Source of the DNA: Actinomycetota bacterium
Lineage (GTDB): Bacteria > Actinomycetota > Geothermincolia > Fen-727 > Anoxymicrobiaceae
Length of the DNA: 8,772 bases
Direction of reading: 5' to 3'
NCBI GenBank assembly: GCA_003154635.1
Contig: PMDX01000092.1
Location: 2,582-11,353 of the forward strand
A program made the translations under genes and the position numbers. This document shows positions 1 to 5,865 of this stretch, piece after piece. Under the pieces are notes generated by a model. It was not told the origin of the DNA, searched no databases, and saw only the letters and a list, made by a program, of their open reading frames with translations. How positions within the stretch are numbered: the stretch's first letter is position 1; each line of letters starts with the position of its first letter.

Positions 1-1
1 A

Positions 2-298
2 CGAAACAAAGGCCCGAACCTCCAGGAGTTCGGGGGCACCGGCGTCGACATGGGACTGTTCTGGGACGCGGCGATGGAGGCCGTACATCCCCACCTGGAA
101 GAGCTGAATGTGCTGGCTCGCGAGATCGGTATTCCTCTCTACTTCACGGCCAATGTCGATTCGGGAGGCATCACCGGCGAAGAGTTCATGAACGGCGACT
201 CGCCGATGATATTCAAGGAAGTCGAAGCCTCTTGTGCCGCGATCAGCGCGATGGCGCAATATCACGAATACCTGGAGCATTCGCGCGGCGGCGGATGA
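2..298 (+). CDS. C-terminal part of an unrecognised protein (5' end outside the window)
   Basis: An open reading frame is already open at the left edge (first full codon at base 2) and ends with TGA at 296-298, leaving 98 residues. The first internal ATG is at 50, but the upstream codons encode a plausible continuation (ending in GGTGVD before that Met), so this is probably the tail of a longer protein. The segment reads as a soluble alpha/beta fold: a helix-like stretch with HPHLEELNVLAREIGIP, then a strand-like LYFTANVD, then a helix rich in Ala, and a Gly-rich end. There is no membrane segment, signal peptide or cysteine motif. I do not recognise the family and assign no function. It shares the strand of the sirtuin gene, but about 160 bases and a possible promoter lie between them. 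Confidence 0.7.
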   Translation, partial: RNKGPNLQEFGGTGVDMGLFWDAAMEAVHPHLEELNVLAREIGIPLYFTANVDSGGITGEEFMNGDSPMIFKEVEASCAAISAMAQYHEYLEHSRGGG

Positions 299-408
299 AC
301 CCGCGTGGGTCTTCGGCAATTCTCATTACAGTTCGTCTCTCCCTGCGACAGACCCGTACCTCCGAGAGACCTTCTCGTGCATCTTGTCGCGATTCGGTGA
401 AATCTTGA

Positions 409-417
409 TGCTACACT
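409..417 (+). promoter_or_regulatory. possible extended -10 promoter for the sirtuin gene
   Basis: TGCTACACT fits an extended -10 element (TGn followed by a TATAAT-like hexamer, 4 of 6). No convincing -35 is seen at standard spacing; TTGTCG at 384-389 is too far upstream (22 bases). A transcript would start near 424, before the ATG at 458. This rests on sequence match only. Confidence 0.25.
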
Positions 418-457
418 CAAATTGAGTCGGAGGGCATTCATTTCGCGCACTGGATCC

Positions 458-1273
458 ATGGAAAAGATACAGCAGGCAGCTAGAATAATAGCATCGTCGA
501 GCGACGTGCTCGTCTTCAGCGGCGCGGGGGTCTCAGCCGAAAGCGGCATCCCCACTTTCAGGGGCGAAGGCGGGCTCTGGGAGCGATACCCTGCGAACAT
601 CTACGCGAATCTTCCGGGTCTTGCCGGCGTGTTCCTGCTCAGCAAAGACAGGATCGCCTCGTTCTTCTCGGACGCGCTACGTCCCCTCGTCGAGGCGAAG
701 CCCAACCCCGCTCACGAGGCCTTAGCGCGTCTCGAAGAAGCCGGCAAGATCTCGGCTATCGTCACGCAGAATATCGATGACCTGCACCTGGCCGCCGGCA
801 GTAGAGAGGTGCTCGAGGTCCACGGAAGCGCCTACAGGGTTCGATGCTCGAGATGCGGCTCCAGGGAGGGTCGAAGCCGCAAGGACATCAATGACGTCCT
901 TGACAAGCTCGACGTCCCGACCGTCAGCAGGCGGCAGATGATATCCGCTCTTAACGAGTTTGCCGGCAAGTGCCTCTGCGGCGGCCGGTACCGGCCCGAT
1001 GTCGTGTTCTTCGGCGAGTCGCTCCCGATGGACACGATCGAGGAAGCCGCCGACCGCGCCTCCAGGTGCGACTGCCTCATCTCGGTCGGTACCTCGGTCC
1101 TGGTCTACCCCGCCGCCACGGTCCCCGCGATAGCGTCCAGCTGCGGTGCGCGCGTGATCGACATCAATCCAACCGAGACGACCCTGTCTTCGACTGCTGA
1201 CGTCTTCGTCAAGATGGAAGCAGGCAAAGCAATGCCCGCTATCGCCGACGAAGTCCTGCGCATGACCAACTGA
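458..1273 (+). CDS. Sir2-family NAD-dependent protein deacylase (sirtuin)
   Basis: The 271-residue protein carries the full sirtuin signature. GAGVSAESGIPTFRG (residues 22-36) binds NAD, TQNID is at 103-107, the catalytic histidine is in HGS (H122), FFGE is at 184-187, GTS at 211-213 and INP at 236-238. Four cysteines (C130, C133, C172, C174) form the structural zinc site. Sirtuins remove acyl groups from lysine, consuming NAD+ and giving nicotinamide and O-acyl-ADP-ribose. The loop between the zinc Cys pairs is 38 residues, about twice that of CobB or archaeal Sir2. At the position of the CobB Tyr-x-x-Arg pair for acidic acyl groups I read F70-S-D-A73, which argues against desuccinylase activity. 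The start is uncertain. ATG 458 lacks a well-spaced ribosome site; GGAGGG at 429-434 is too far from it but would suit a rare ATT at 440. An upstream in-frame TTG is at 422. Confidence 0.93.
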   Translation: MEKIQQAARIIASSSDVLVFSGAGVSAESGIPTFRGEGGLWERYPANIYANLPGLAGVFLLSKDRIASFFSDALRPLVEAKPNPAHEALARLEEAGKISAIVTQNIDDLHLAAGSREVLEVHGSAYRVRCSRCGSREGRSRKDINDVLDKLDVPTVSRRQMISALNEFAGKCLCGGRYRPDVVFFGESLPMDTIEEAADRASRCDCLISVGTSVLVYPAATVPAIASSCGARVIDINPTETTLSSTADVFVKMEAGKAMPAIADEVLRMTN

Positions 1274-1280
1274 AAGGTTC

Positions 1281-1317
1281 GTGCTGGAGAAACCCGGCAC
1301 AAAAATGCTCCCAGCAT
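1281..1317 (+). terminator. tandem small hairpins after the sirtuin gene, weak terminator candidate
   Basis: Eight bases after the sirtuin stop, GTGCTGG (1281-1287) can pair with CCGGCAC (1294-1300), giving a 7-bp stem with one G-T pair and a 6-base loop. A second small palindrome, ATGCT-CCC-AGCAT, occupies 1305-1317. An A-run rather than a T-run follows the first stem, so this is not a standard intrinsic terminator. It could be a 3' stabilising or attenuating structure. Confidence 0.25.
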
Positions 1318-1331
1318 CAAGGCCGTCATTA

Positions 1332-1337
1332 TATAAT
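1332..1337 (+). promoter_or_regulatory. consensus -10 box (TATAAT) upstream of the FkbM methyltransferase gene
   Basis: A perfect TATAAT lies 44 bases before the GTG start of the methyltransferase gene. The sequence 16-19 bases upstream (around 1308-1315) has no good -35 match, so the promoter call is tentative. The expected transcription start is close to 1344, which coincides with an ATG opening a 13-codon reading frame. Confidence 0.35.
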
Positions 1338-1343
1338 CCCACC

Positions 1344-1385
1344 ATGGTCAGGTACCTACTGATGAAAGCTGAAGTGACCAAGTGA
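1344..1385 (+). CDS. possible 13-codon leader ORF overlapping the methyltransferase start
   Basis: ATG at 1344 opens a frame of 13 codons (MVRYLLMKAEVTK) whose TGA (1383-1385) overlaps the GTG start of the next gene as GTGA. There is no ribosome-binding site before the ATG. However, the TATAAT at 1332-1337 would place the transcript start at or next to this ATG, giving a leaderless message. If translated, it would feed ribosomes straight onto the methyltransferase start, which also lacks a strong ribosome site. This is an inference from spacing; an ORF this short can occur by chance. Confidence 0.2.
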   Translation: MVRYLLMKAEVTK

Positions 1386-2335
1386 GCGCACGTAAAGATG
1401 ATTCGAACGCTGGAGCGGACGACCGCAAACCGCGAGGCGGTGGGCTGTCCCTGCTGGTCTGGAAGATGTTCAACAGGACCAAGGAGTTCCTCAAGCGCGT
1501 GGGCTTCAAGAAGCTTCCCGGCTCGGAGCACATATACGTCTTTCTCAAGAGGAACCTCAAACCTCGCGGGACCGTCCTGTTGGAATCGCACGGGAACAAG
1601 ATGTACGCGGACGCGAAAGACGAGGGCGTGCTGCCGCTGCTGCAGGCGGGCGGCATCTACGAGGAGTTCGAGACCGGACTCTTCATACAGATGCTGGCAC
1701 CGGGTATGGTCGTGGTCGATATCGGAGCTAACATCGGGCACTACACCCTGATTGCCGCGAGGATCGTTGGCAACACGGGCAGGGTGTTCGCTTTCGAGCC
1801 GGACCCGCACAACTACGGCCTCCTCGTAAAGAACATCGAGATGAACGGGTTCTCCAACGTAACCGCCGTCAACAAGGCCGTCTCAAAGGAGCCGGGCACT
1901 ATCACCCTGTACCTCGACAAGTACAACCTCGGAGGTCACTCTTTCTCTCAGGAAAACGTGCTCATCAGCGCGGGCGAGGTCTCTGTCGAGACGACCACGC
2001 TCGACGATTTCCTCACTTCTGTTGGAGGCGCCTCACGAGTGGACCTGATCAAGATGGACACCCAGGGCGCGGAGGGGTTCATCATAGAGGGTGCCCAACA
2101 CGTGCTCGAGGAGAACGAGCCGGTCATGTTCATGGAGCTCTGGCCCTTCGGGTTGAGGAACGCGGGTTACGACCCCGCGACGCTCATCGTAAACCTGGAG
2201 AAACTGGGGTACTCGTTCAGGGTGATCGACAAGGACGGCGAAGAAGCCCGGGGGTCTGACGCCGGCGGAGTCATCGAGATGTGCGCGTCGATGAAATCAG
2301 ACGACCAGCACGTCGACCTTTTTCTGCAGGTCTAG
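1382..2335 (+). CDS. FkbM-family SAM-dependent methyltransferase
   Basis: The 317-residue protein has a class I methyltransferase core. Motif I is VDIGANIGHY (112-121), the acidic end of strand 2 is in FEPD (138-141), and the FkbM hallmark KMDTQGAE is at 224-231 followed by a Glu-rich helix and MELWP (251-255). FkbM-family enzymes mostly O-methylate sugars, polyketides or other small molecules; the substrate cannot be read here. About 85 N-terminal residues precede the core, basic and with a hydrophobic patch (LSLLVWKMF, 22-30), without a clear transmembrane segment. An in-frame TGA at 1370-1372 leaves GTG 1382 as the first possible start; its ribosome site is weak. The gene follows the sirtuin by 108 bases. 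Its TAG stop shares the palindromic CTAG at 2332-2335 with the oppositely oriented dehydrogenase gene. In such genomes FkbM genes often sit with glycan-modifying genes, but none is adjacent here. Confidence 0.9.
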   Translation: MSARKDDSNAGADDRKPRGGGLSLLVWKMFNRTKEFLKRVGFKKLPGSEHIYVFLKRNLKPRGTVLLESHGNKMYADAKDEGVLPLLQAGGIYEEFETGLFIQMLAPGMVVVDIGANIGHYTLIAARIVGNTGRVFAFEPDPHNYGLLVKNIEMNGFSNVTAVNKAVSKEPGTITLYLDKYNLGGHSFSQENVLISAGEVSVETTTLDDFLTSVGGASRVDLIKMDTQGAEGFIIEGAQHVLEENEPVMFMELWPFGLRNAGYDPATLIVNLEKLGYSFRVIDKDGEEARGSDAGGVIEMCASMKSDDQHVDLFLQV

Positions 2336-3186
2336 CTCTTCCTGTTCATCAAGTAGTTGACCGCCGCCGTGACCCTCATGACAAACATCGGGAAAACCCT
2401 GTTTATGTAATACATCAGGTACGCTTCCGGTCCAAGCAGGACCAGGAACCTGCCCTTCTTCACCGCCTTCATCACGCGGTCCGCGGCGTCTTTGGGATCC
2501 ATCGCGTTGTCCAGGATCTCGGCGAAGCGGTCCTGGAACCTTCGCTGTCTTTCGTTTTCCGCGTGCATGCGCGTATGCGAGATAATGTTGGTCTTCATCC
2601 CCCCCGGGCAAACGAGGGTAACACCTATCCCATACCGCCGTACCTCGGCCCAGAGCGATTGCGAAAACCCGACGATCCCAAACTTGCTGGTCGTGTACGC
2701 TATATGACCCGGCAGCGCCACAAGACCCGACAGGGAAGCTACGTTTATCACGTGACCGGATCTTCTCTCGATCATCCGCGGAAGGAAGACTCGGGTGCCG
2801 TACACTTCTCCCATCAGGTTGATGCCGGTGATCCACTCGATATCCTCCACGGGAATCGAGTGGAGCCCACCCCCGACGCCCACCCCGGCGTTATTGACCA
2901 GGACGTCCACGCGTCCCCATTCGGCCAGGACCTCGTCGGCGAGCTCTGACATCGCCGCGTAGCTCGAGACGTCCACCGTCCTCGACATGGTCCTTGCTCC
3001 AAGCCGCTCTGTCATCGCTGCCGTCCCGGCCAGCTCTTCCGAGCTGATGTCGACCAGGACGAGGTCGGAGCCTTCACCCGCGAACGACAGGGCAAGCTCC
3101 CTGCCCAGGCCAGAAGCCGCACCTGTAATGAGGACCACTTTCCCCCTGAGACCATCGCCGCACATGTTACGCTTCCCGGGTCTCAT
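2332..3186 (-). CDS. short-chain dehydrogenase/reductase (SDR), classical type
   Basis: This 284-residue protein is a classical SDR. The cofactor motif TGAASGLG is at residues 21-28, NNAG at 98-101, a catalytic Asn in INLMG (N123), and the triad Ser151-Tyr164-Lys168 with the usual 13-residue Ser-Tyr spacing. An Asp closes strand 2 (VLVDIS, D46), which favours NAD(H) over NADP(H). The C-terminal tail (from about 250) is hydrophobic and aromatic, suggesting a lipophilic substrate or membrane association. The enzyme would interconvert a hydroxyl and a keto group; beside an acyl-CoA synthetase, a hydroxyacyl or sterol/terpenoid-like substrate is plausible but unproven. I chose ATG 3186 because AAGGA (3198-3194) lies 7 bases before it. 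An ATG at 3207 directly abuts the ligase stop (TGAATG) and would add 7 residues by coupled re-initiation. It is the last gene of the tetR-ligase-SDR operon. Confidence 0.93.
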   Translation of the reverse strand: MRPGKRNMCGDGLRGKVVLITGAASGLGRELALSFAGEGSDLVLVDISSEELAGTAAMTERLGARTMSRTVDVSSYAAMSELADEVLAEWGRVDVLVNNAGVGVGGGLHSIPVEDIEWITGINLMGEVYGTRVFLPRMIERRSGHVINVASLSGLVALPGHIAYTTSKFGIVGFSQSLWAEVRRYGIGVTLVCPGGMKTNIISHTRMHAENERQRRFQDRFAEILDNAMDPKDAADRVMKAVKKGRFLVLLGPEAYLMYYINRVFPMFVMRVTAAVNYLMNRKS

Positions 3187-3191
3187 CCTTT

Positions 3192-3198
3192 CTTCCTT
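3192..3198 (-). promoter_or_regulatory. ribosome-binding site deciding the SDR start
   Basis: AAGGAAG on the minus strand sits about 5-7 bases before ATG 3186. It lies inside the frame if ATG 3207 is used instead, and it is the main reason to prefer the shorter protein. Confidence 0.55.
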
Positions 3199-3207
3199 TC
3201 CAGACAT

Positions 3208-4941
3208 TCAACGGGCCGGATCGCCGGCCATCGTGTCGACCGTGTCGGGTGTAACGCCGAGGCTCTCGAGGTCCTTCTTTATCACCCTGTGGGTCTCGGT
3301 CTTGGGCAGCGCGCTCACCGCGCGGTAATACCTCGGGACCGCGAACTTCGCGAGCCGCTCGGAGAGGAAATCGCGCAGGACGGTTGGCTCTACCGTCTCG
3401 CCGTCCACCGGCACCAGTGTGACCATGATCTCATCTTCCGCCAGCTCTGAGGGGACCGCGTAAACCGCGCACTCGAGCACACACGGGTAGCGCAGCACCG
3501 CGCTCTCGACCTCGTAGGCCGACACGTTCTCTCCGCGACAGCGCATCGACTCGGTGTTCCTGCCGACGAAGTACAGGAAGCCGCTCTCGTCCTGATACAC
3601 GAGGTCGCCCGTGTATATCCAGCCGTCGCGCACCTTGTCGTTAGTCGCTTCCGCATCCTTGAAGTACTCGACCGAGCTCTTCTTCTTGCCGACCTCGCAT
3701 ATCAACTCTCCGGGGACATGCGCCGGGCAGTCGCGGCCTTCGGCGTCGATGACCCTGATCTTCCCGCCGATAGGCTTACCCATCGACCCTGGAGGAGCCG
3801 TCCCGAAGTTTGTGAGGACTGTGCTGCCCCCGTCCACGGCGCCGTAACCCTCGTATATGGTCAAGCCGAAACGCTTCTCGAAGTCGCGCCATAACTCCGC
3901 CGGGCACCCCGAGGAGATGACGAGCCTGACCTTGTTGTCGCCATCGTTCGGCCCGGGAGGCTGTTTCATGAGGATGGGCATGACGGCCCCCAGACCGTTG
4001 AACGTCGTGGCGCCGTAGCGCCTCACGTCGTCCCAAAACCCGCTTGCGCTGAACTTCGTCGCCACCGCTACACTACCGCCCGCGTGCATCGAGGTGGTTA
4101 CGGAAAGGAACAGCGCGTTCGCGTGAAAGAGCGGATAGCACGTATACGCGACGTCACTACCGGACGTGAGCATCCTCGTGATGACGGACAGCGCCTTGAC
4201 GTTGGTCGAGTTGTAACGGTACACGACGCCCTTGGGAAGGCCCGTCGTGCCTGATGTATACATGATTATGCAGAGGTCCTCGGGGTTCCGCAGCACGGAC
4301 GGTTTGGTCGTCCCAACCTCCGTTGAGTACGCGGAGTCGAGGCTCTCCATGTCGTCCGGAACCTCGAACCCCTCTGGCGCTCCCTCGGTGTTGACGATGA
4401 CGGTCGTTATTCCCGGAAGGCTGTCGGTCACCGCCCTGTAATGGTGGAGCAGGTCGTGGTCGATGACCAGGATGCTCGCCTCCGAGTTGTCGATGATATA
4501 CACGAGTTGCTCATGGCGAAGCGCGACGTTGACCGGTATCGTGTACATTCCGAGCTTCTCGAGTCCGTAGAAGACATCGAGCCACCGCGGGGAGTTCTTC
4601 ATCATGATGGCGAGGCCGACGCCCGGGCCGCCACCCAGGCTCTCGAGGAAGTTCGCGAGACGGTTGGCGTTCTCGTCCATCTGCCCGTACGTGAATGTCG
4701 TTTCGCCGAAGTAGAGGAAAGACTTGTCTCTGAGCTTCGGATTCGCCGCCTTCTCTTCCAGCAGGTCCGAGTGTGACATGTCCACCGATACGGCTACGCC
4801 GCGGGCCTTGATGAAGCTTCGCAGGTTCTCCGCGAGGGTGCCTCGCCTGTGTTCGTCGACCATAAACATGACGAGCGAGCGCACCATGCGAAATGCGAGG
4901 GTCACTCTGCTCCAGTACATCTTCAGCGTTTCCAACCTCAT
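3208..4941 (-). CDS. AMP-forming acyl-CoA synthetase, FATP/CaiC-like branch
   Basis: This 577-residue member of the ANL superfamily would adenylate a carboxylic acid with ATP and transfer it to CoA. Motifs in order are YTSGTTGLPKG (228-238, phosphate loop), YEGYGAVDGG (363-372, A5), YTGDL (443-447, A7), GENVSAYEVE (470-479, A8 hinge and beyond) and PKTETHRVIKKDL (546-558, A10). GENVS plus a hydrophobic N-terminus (residues 8-28) resembles fatty-acid transport protein/very-long-chain acyl-CoA synthetases and carnitine-type CoA ligases, so a lipophilic acid is likely. Two departures stand out. A5 has Val-Asp where Thr-Glu is usual, and the A10 position normally holding catalytic Lys aligns with Arg552 (Lys555/556 are close by). 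I chose ATG 4941 because GAGGGGG lies 4 bases upstream; GTG 4977 would add 12 low-complexity residues. The gene starts 49 bases after the tetR stop and ends directly before the SDR gene, indicating one transcript. Confidence 0.93.
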   Translation of the reverse strand: MRLETLKMYWSRVTLAFRMVRSLVMFMVDEHRRGTLAENLRSFIKARGVAVSVDMSHSDLLEEKAANPKLRDKSFLYFGETTFTYGQMDENANRLANFLESLGGGPGVGLAIMMKNSPRWLDVFYGLEKLGMYTIPVNVALRHEQLVYIIDNSEASILVIDHDLLHHYRAVTDSLPGITTVIVNTEGAPEGFEVPDDMESLDSAYSTEVGTTKPSVLRNPEDLCIIMYTSGTTGLPKGVVYRYNSTNVKALSVITRMLTSGSDVAYTCYPLFHANALFLSVTTSMHAGGSVAVATKFSASGFWDDVRRYGATTFNGLGAVMPILMKQPPGPNDGDNKVRLVISSGCPAELWRDFEKRFGLTIYEGYGAVDGGSTVLTNFGTAPPGSMGKPIGGKIRVIDAEGRDCPAHVPGELICEVGKKKSSVEYFKDAEATNDKVRDGWIYTGDLVYQDESGFLYFVGRNTESMRCRGENVSAYEVESAVLRYPCVLECAVYAVPSELAEDEIMVTLVPVDGETVEPTVLRDFLSERLAKFAVPRYYRAVSALPKTETHRVIKKDLESLGVTPDTVDTMAGDPAR

Positions 4942-4945
4942 GCCA

Positions 4946-4952
4946 CCCCCTC
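4946..4952 (-). promoter_or_regulatory. ribosome-binding site deciding the acyl-CoA synthetase start
   Basis: GAGGGGG on the minus strand precedes ATG 4941 by 4 bases. The upstream GTG at 4977 has no comparable site, so the shorter protein is preferred. Confidence 0.55.
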
Positions 4953-4990
4953 GCCCAGGCCGCGACCGGCCTTGCACAGCACCTGGCGCC

Positions 4991-5653
4991 CTACCGCATC
5001 ACCATGTCCAGCATCCTGTCGACGAACGCCGGATCGCCGATCTCTTCGGCGTCGAGCTCGGTCATCAGGATGAATGTAAAGTAACCGCCCACGAACAGCC
5101 AGGCCGCACCTCGAGGATCTATTTCTTTCCTCACCTCGCCCTTGTCGATGGCCTTTTTCACCATCGACTCGGTGGCCTTTATATTCATCTCCACGAACCC
5201 CTGCAGCTCCGAGAAGAAATCCTTGTCGAATGAACTGTTGAGGATGAACGCCAGGAACTTCCGCATGCTCGGGTTTTCGCGCAGGAACTCGAGGTAGCTC
5301 TTCGCGACGCGTCTAAGATACTCGACCGGCTCGTCTGTTGTTTCCCGGTAGATTACGGCATACCTTTCCTCAAGTAGCTGCGTGACATGTCGGAAGCATG
5401 CGAGGAAGAGCTCTTTTTTACTGGAGAAGTAACGGTAGATGGTGCCTTCGGCGATTCCAGCCTCCCGCGCGATCAGCGCGGTCGTCGCCTTGTCGTAATT
5501 CGTACGGGAGAACACTTCTATCGATGCTCTGACGAGGTCTTCGTAGCGCGACGCTTTGCCAGGAACTCCCGCCGGTCCTGTCTCGAACCCGGGATCCGTG
5601 ACCGCAACTGCCGACTCATGCCCGGTCTGGCGCGCGTTGCTGCTGCTATTCAT
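4991..5653 (-). CDS. TetR-family transcriptional regulator
   Basis: The 220-residue protein has a TetR-type DNA-binding domain at about residues 36-85. It shows YEDLVRASIEVFS, then ALIAREAGIAEGTIYRYF as the helix-turn-helix, then SSKKELF, the usual run into the first ligand-domain helix. A roughly 32-residue polar N-terminal extension precedes it. The C-terminal half is helical, as expected for ligand binding and dimerisation, and gives no ligand clue by itself. It heads an operon with an acyl-CoA synthetase and an SDR, so an acyl-CoA or fatty-acid-like inducer is the natural guess. A strong promoter and a palindromic operator lie just upstream, pointing to autorepression. ATG 5653 is chosen because AGAGGG sits 5 bases before it; the in-frame GTG at 5659 overlaps that ribosome site and is less likely. 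Confidence 0.93.
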   Translation of the reverse strand: MNSSSNARQTGHESAVAVTDPGFETGPAGVPGKASRYEDLVRASIEVFSRTNYDKATTALIAREAGIAEGTIYRYFSSKKELFLACFRHVTQLLEERYAVIYRETTDEPVEYLRRVAKSYLEFLRENPSMRKFLAFILNSSFDKDFFSELQGFVEMNIKATESMVKKAIDKGEVRKEIDPRGAAWLFVGGYFTFILMTELDAEEIGDPAFVDRMLDMVMR

Positions 5654-5672
5654 ACGCACCCTCTTGTCATCA

Positions 5673-5690
5673 TAAGTGAGTACTCACTCA
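5673..5690 (+). promoter_or_regulatory. palindromic operator, probable binding site of the adjacent TetR regulator
   Basis: TAAGTGAGTACTCACTCA is an 18-bp inverted repeat with a perfect 14-bp core (5675-5688) and one mismatched pair outside it. Size and symmetry fit a TetR-family dimer site. It lies between the tetR start codon and the tetR promoter, at roughly +8 to +25 of the predicted transcript, where bound repressor would block RNA polymerase leaving the promoter. That the neighbouring regulator binds it is inferred from position. Confidence 0.75.
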
Positions 5691-5704
5691 CATGGGACAA
5701 ACAG

Positions 5705-5733
5705 ATAATAAAACTGCCGCATTCCCCTGTCAA
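5705..5733 (-). promoter_or_regulatory. sigma-70-type promoter of the tetR-ligase-SDR operon
   Basis: On the minus strand, TTGACA (5733-5728, perfect -35) and TATTAT (5710-5705, 5 of 6 for -10) are separated by exactly 17 bases. Transcription would start near 5698, giving a leader of about 45 bases that contains the palindromic operator and the tetR ribosome site. This is the best promoter match in the window. Confidence 0.75.
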
Positions 5734-5755
5734 GATTCTCCCCTGCATGTAGAAT
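5727..5755 (+). promoter_or_regulatory. possible promoter of the polyferredoxin gene, overlapping the tetR -35
   Basis: On the plus strand, CTGTCA (5727-5732, 4 of 6) and TAGAAT (5750-5755, 5 of 6) are 17 bases apart. The -35 covers the same bases as the minus-strand TTGACA, so the two promoters would compete for RNA polymerase. The start would be near 5762, leaving a roughly 100-base leader that holds the G/C-rich repeat hairpin. Confidence 0.4.
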
Positions 5756-5767
5756 TATTAGCATGTT

Positions 5768-5811
5768 CTCTCCCCTTCCCCTCGAGGGGGAAGGGTCAGG
5801 GTGGGGGTGGT
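5768..5811 (+). repeat. G/C-rich intergenic repeat, copy 1 (inverted relative to copy 2)
   Basis: A pyrimidine-rich arm, a central CTCGAG and a G-rich tail make up this element. The centre CCCCTCGAGGGG is a perfect palindrome, extended by TT/AA and CCC/GGG after one bulged G, so the RNA would fold into a hairpin in the ferredoxin gene's leader. Bases 5781-5810 match the reverse complement of 6677-6706 at 26 of 30 positions. The pattern (hairpin plus a GTCAGGGTGGGGG tail) looks like a dispersed intergenic element; only a genome-wide count could show that. Confidence 0.7.
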
Positions 5812-5855
5812 GTTAACGCTCCTTATCCCTGGTGGGCCTGTACTCGAGATCTGAA

Positions 5856-5860
5856 GAGGT
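5856..5860 (+). promoter_or_regulatory. ribosome-binding site deciding the polyferredoxin start
   Basis: GAGGT, within GAAGAGGT, lies 5 bases before GTG 5866. The frame is open back to 5692, but the upstream stretch runs through the promoter and repeat and translates to low-complexity sequence, so GTG 5866 is taken as the start. Confidence 0.65.
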
Positions 5861-5865
5861 GCAAC

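Noticed and set aside
335..370. Inverted repeat GTCTCTC / GAGAGAC before the sirtuin gene
   Set aside because: The 7-bp arms are separated by 22 bases, no T-run follows, and an arm match of this length can easily occur by chance in this stretch.
722..1810. Long minus-strand open frame (362 codons) across the sirtuin and methyltransferase genes
   Set aside because: It lies antisense to two genes with complete family motifs, its translation is Arg/Val/His-rich without domain features, and it spans their intergenic region. It is a by-product of GC-rich codon usage.
2281..2949. Plus-strand open frame (222 codons) opposite the SDR gene
   Set aside because: The SDR on the minus strand has all catalytic residues; the plus-strand product is low-complexity and His/Arg/Pro-rich, typical of an antisense shadow.
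5692..5865. N-terminal extension of the polyferredoxin to the first in-frame ATG at 5692
   Set aside because: The extension would translate the promoter region and the repeat hairpin; GTG 5866 has a well-spaced GAGGT and starts where protein-like sequence begins.
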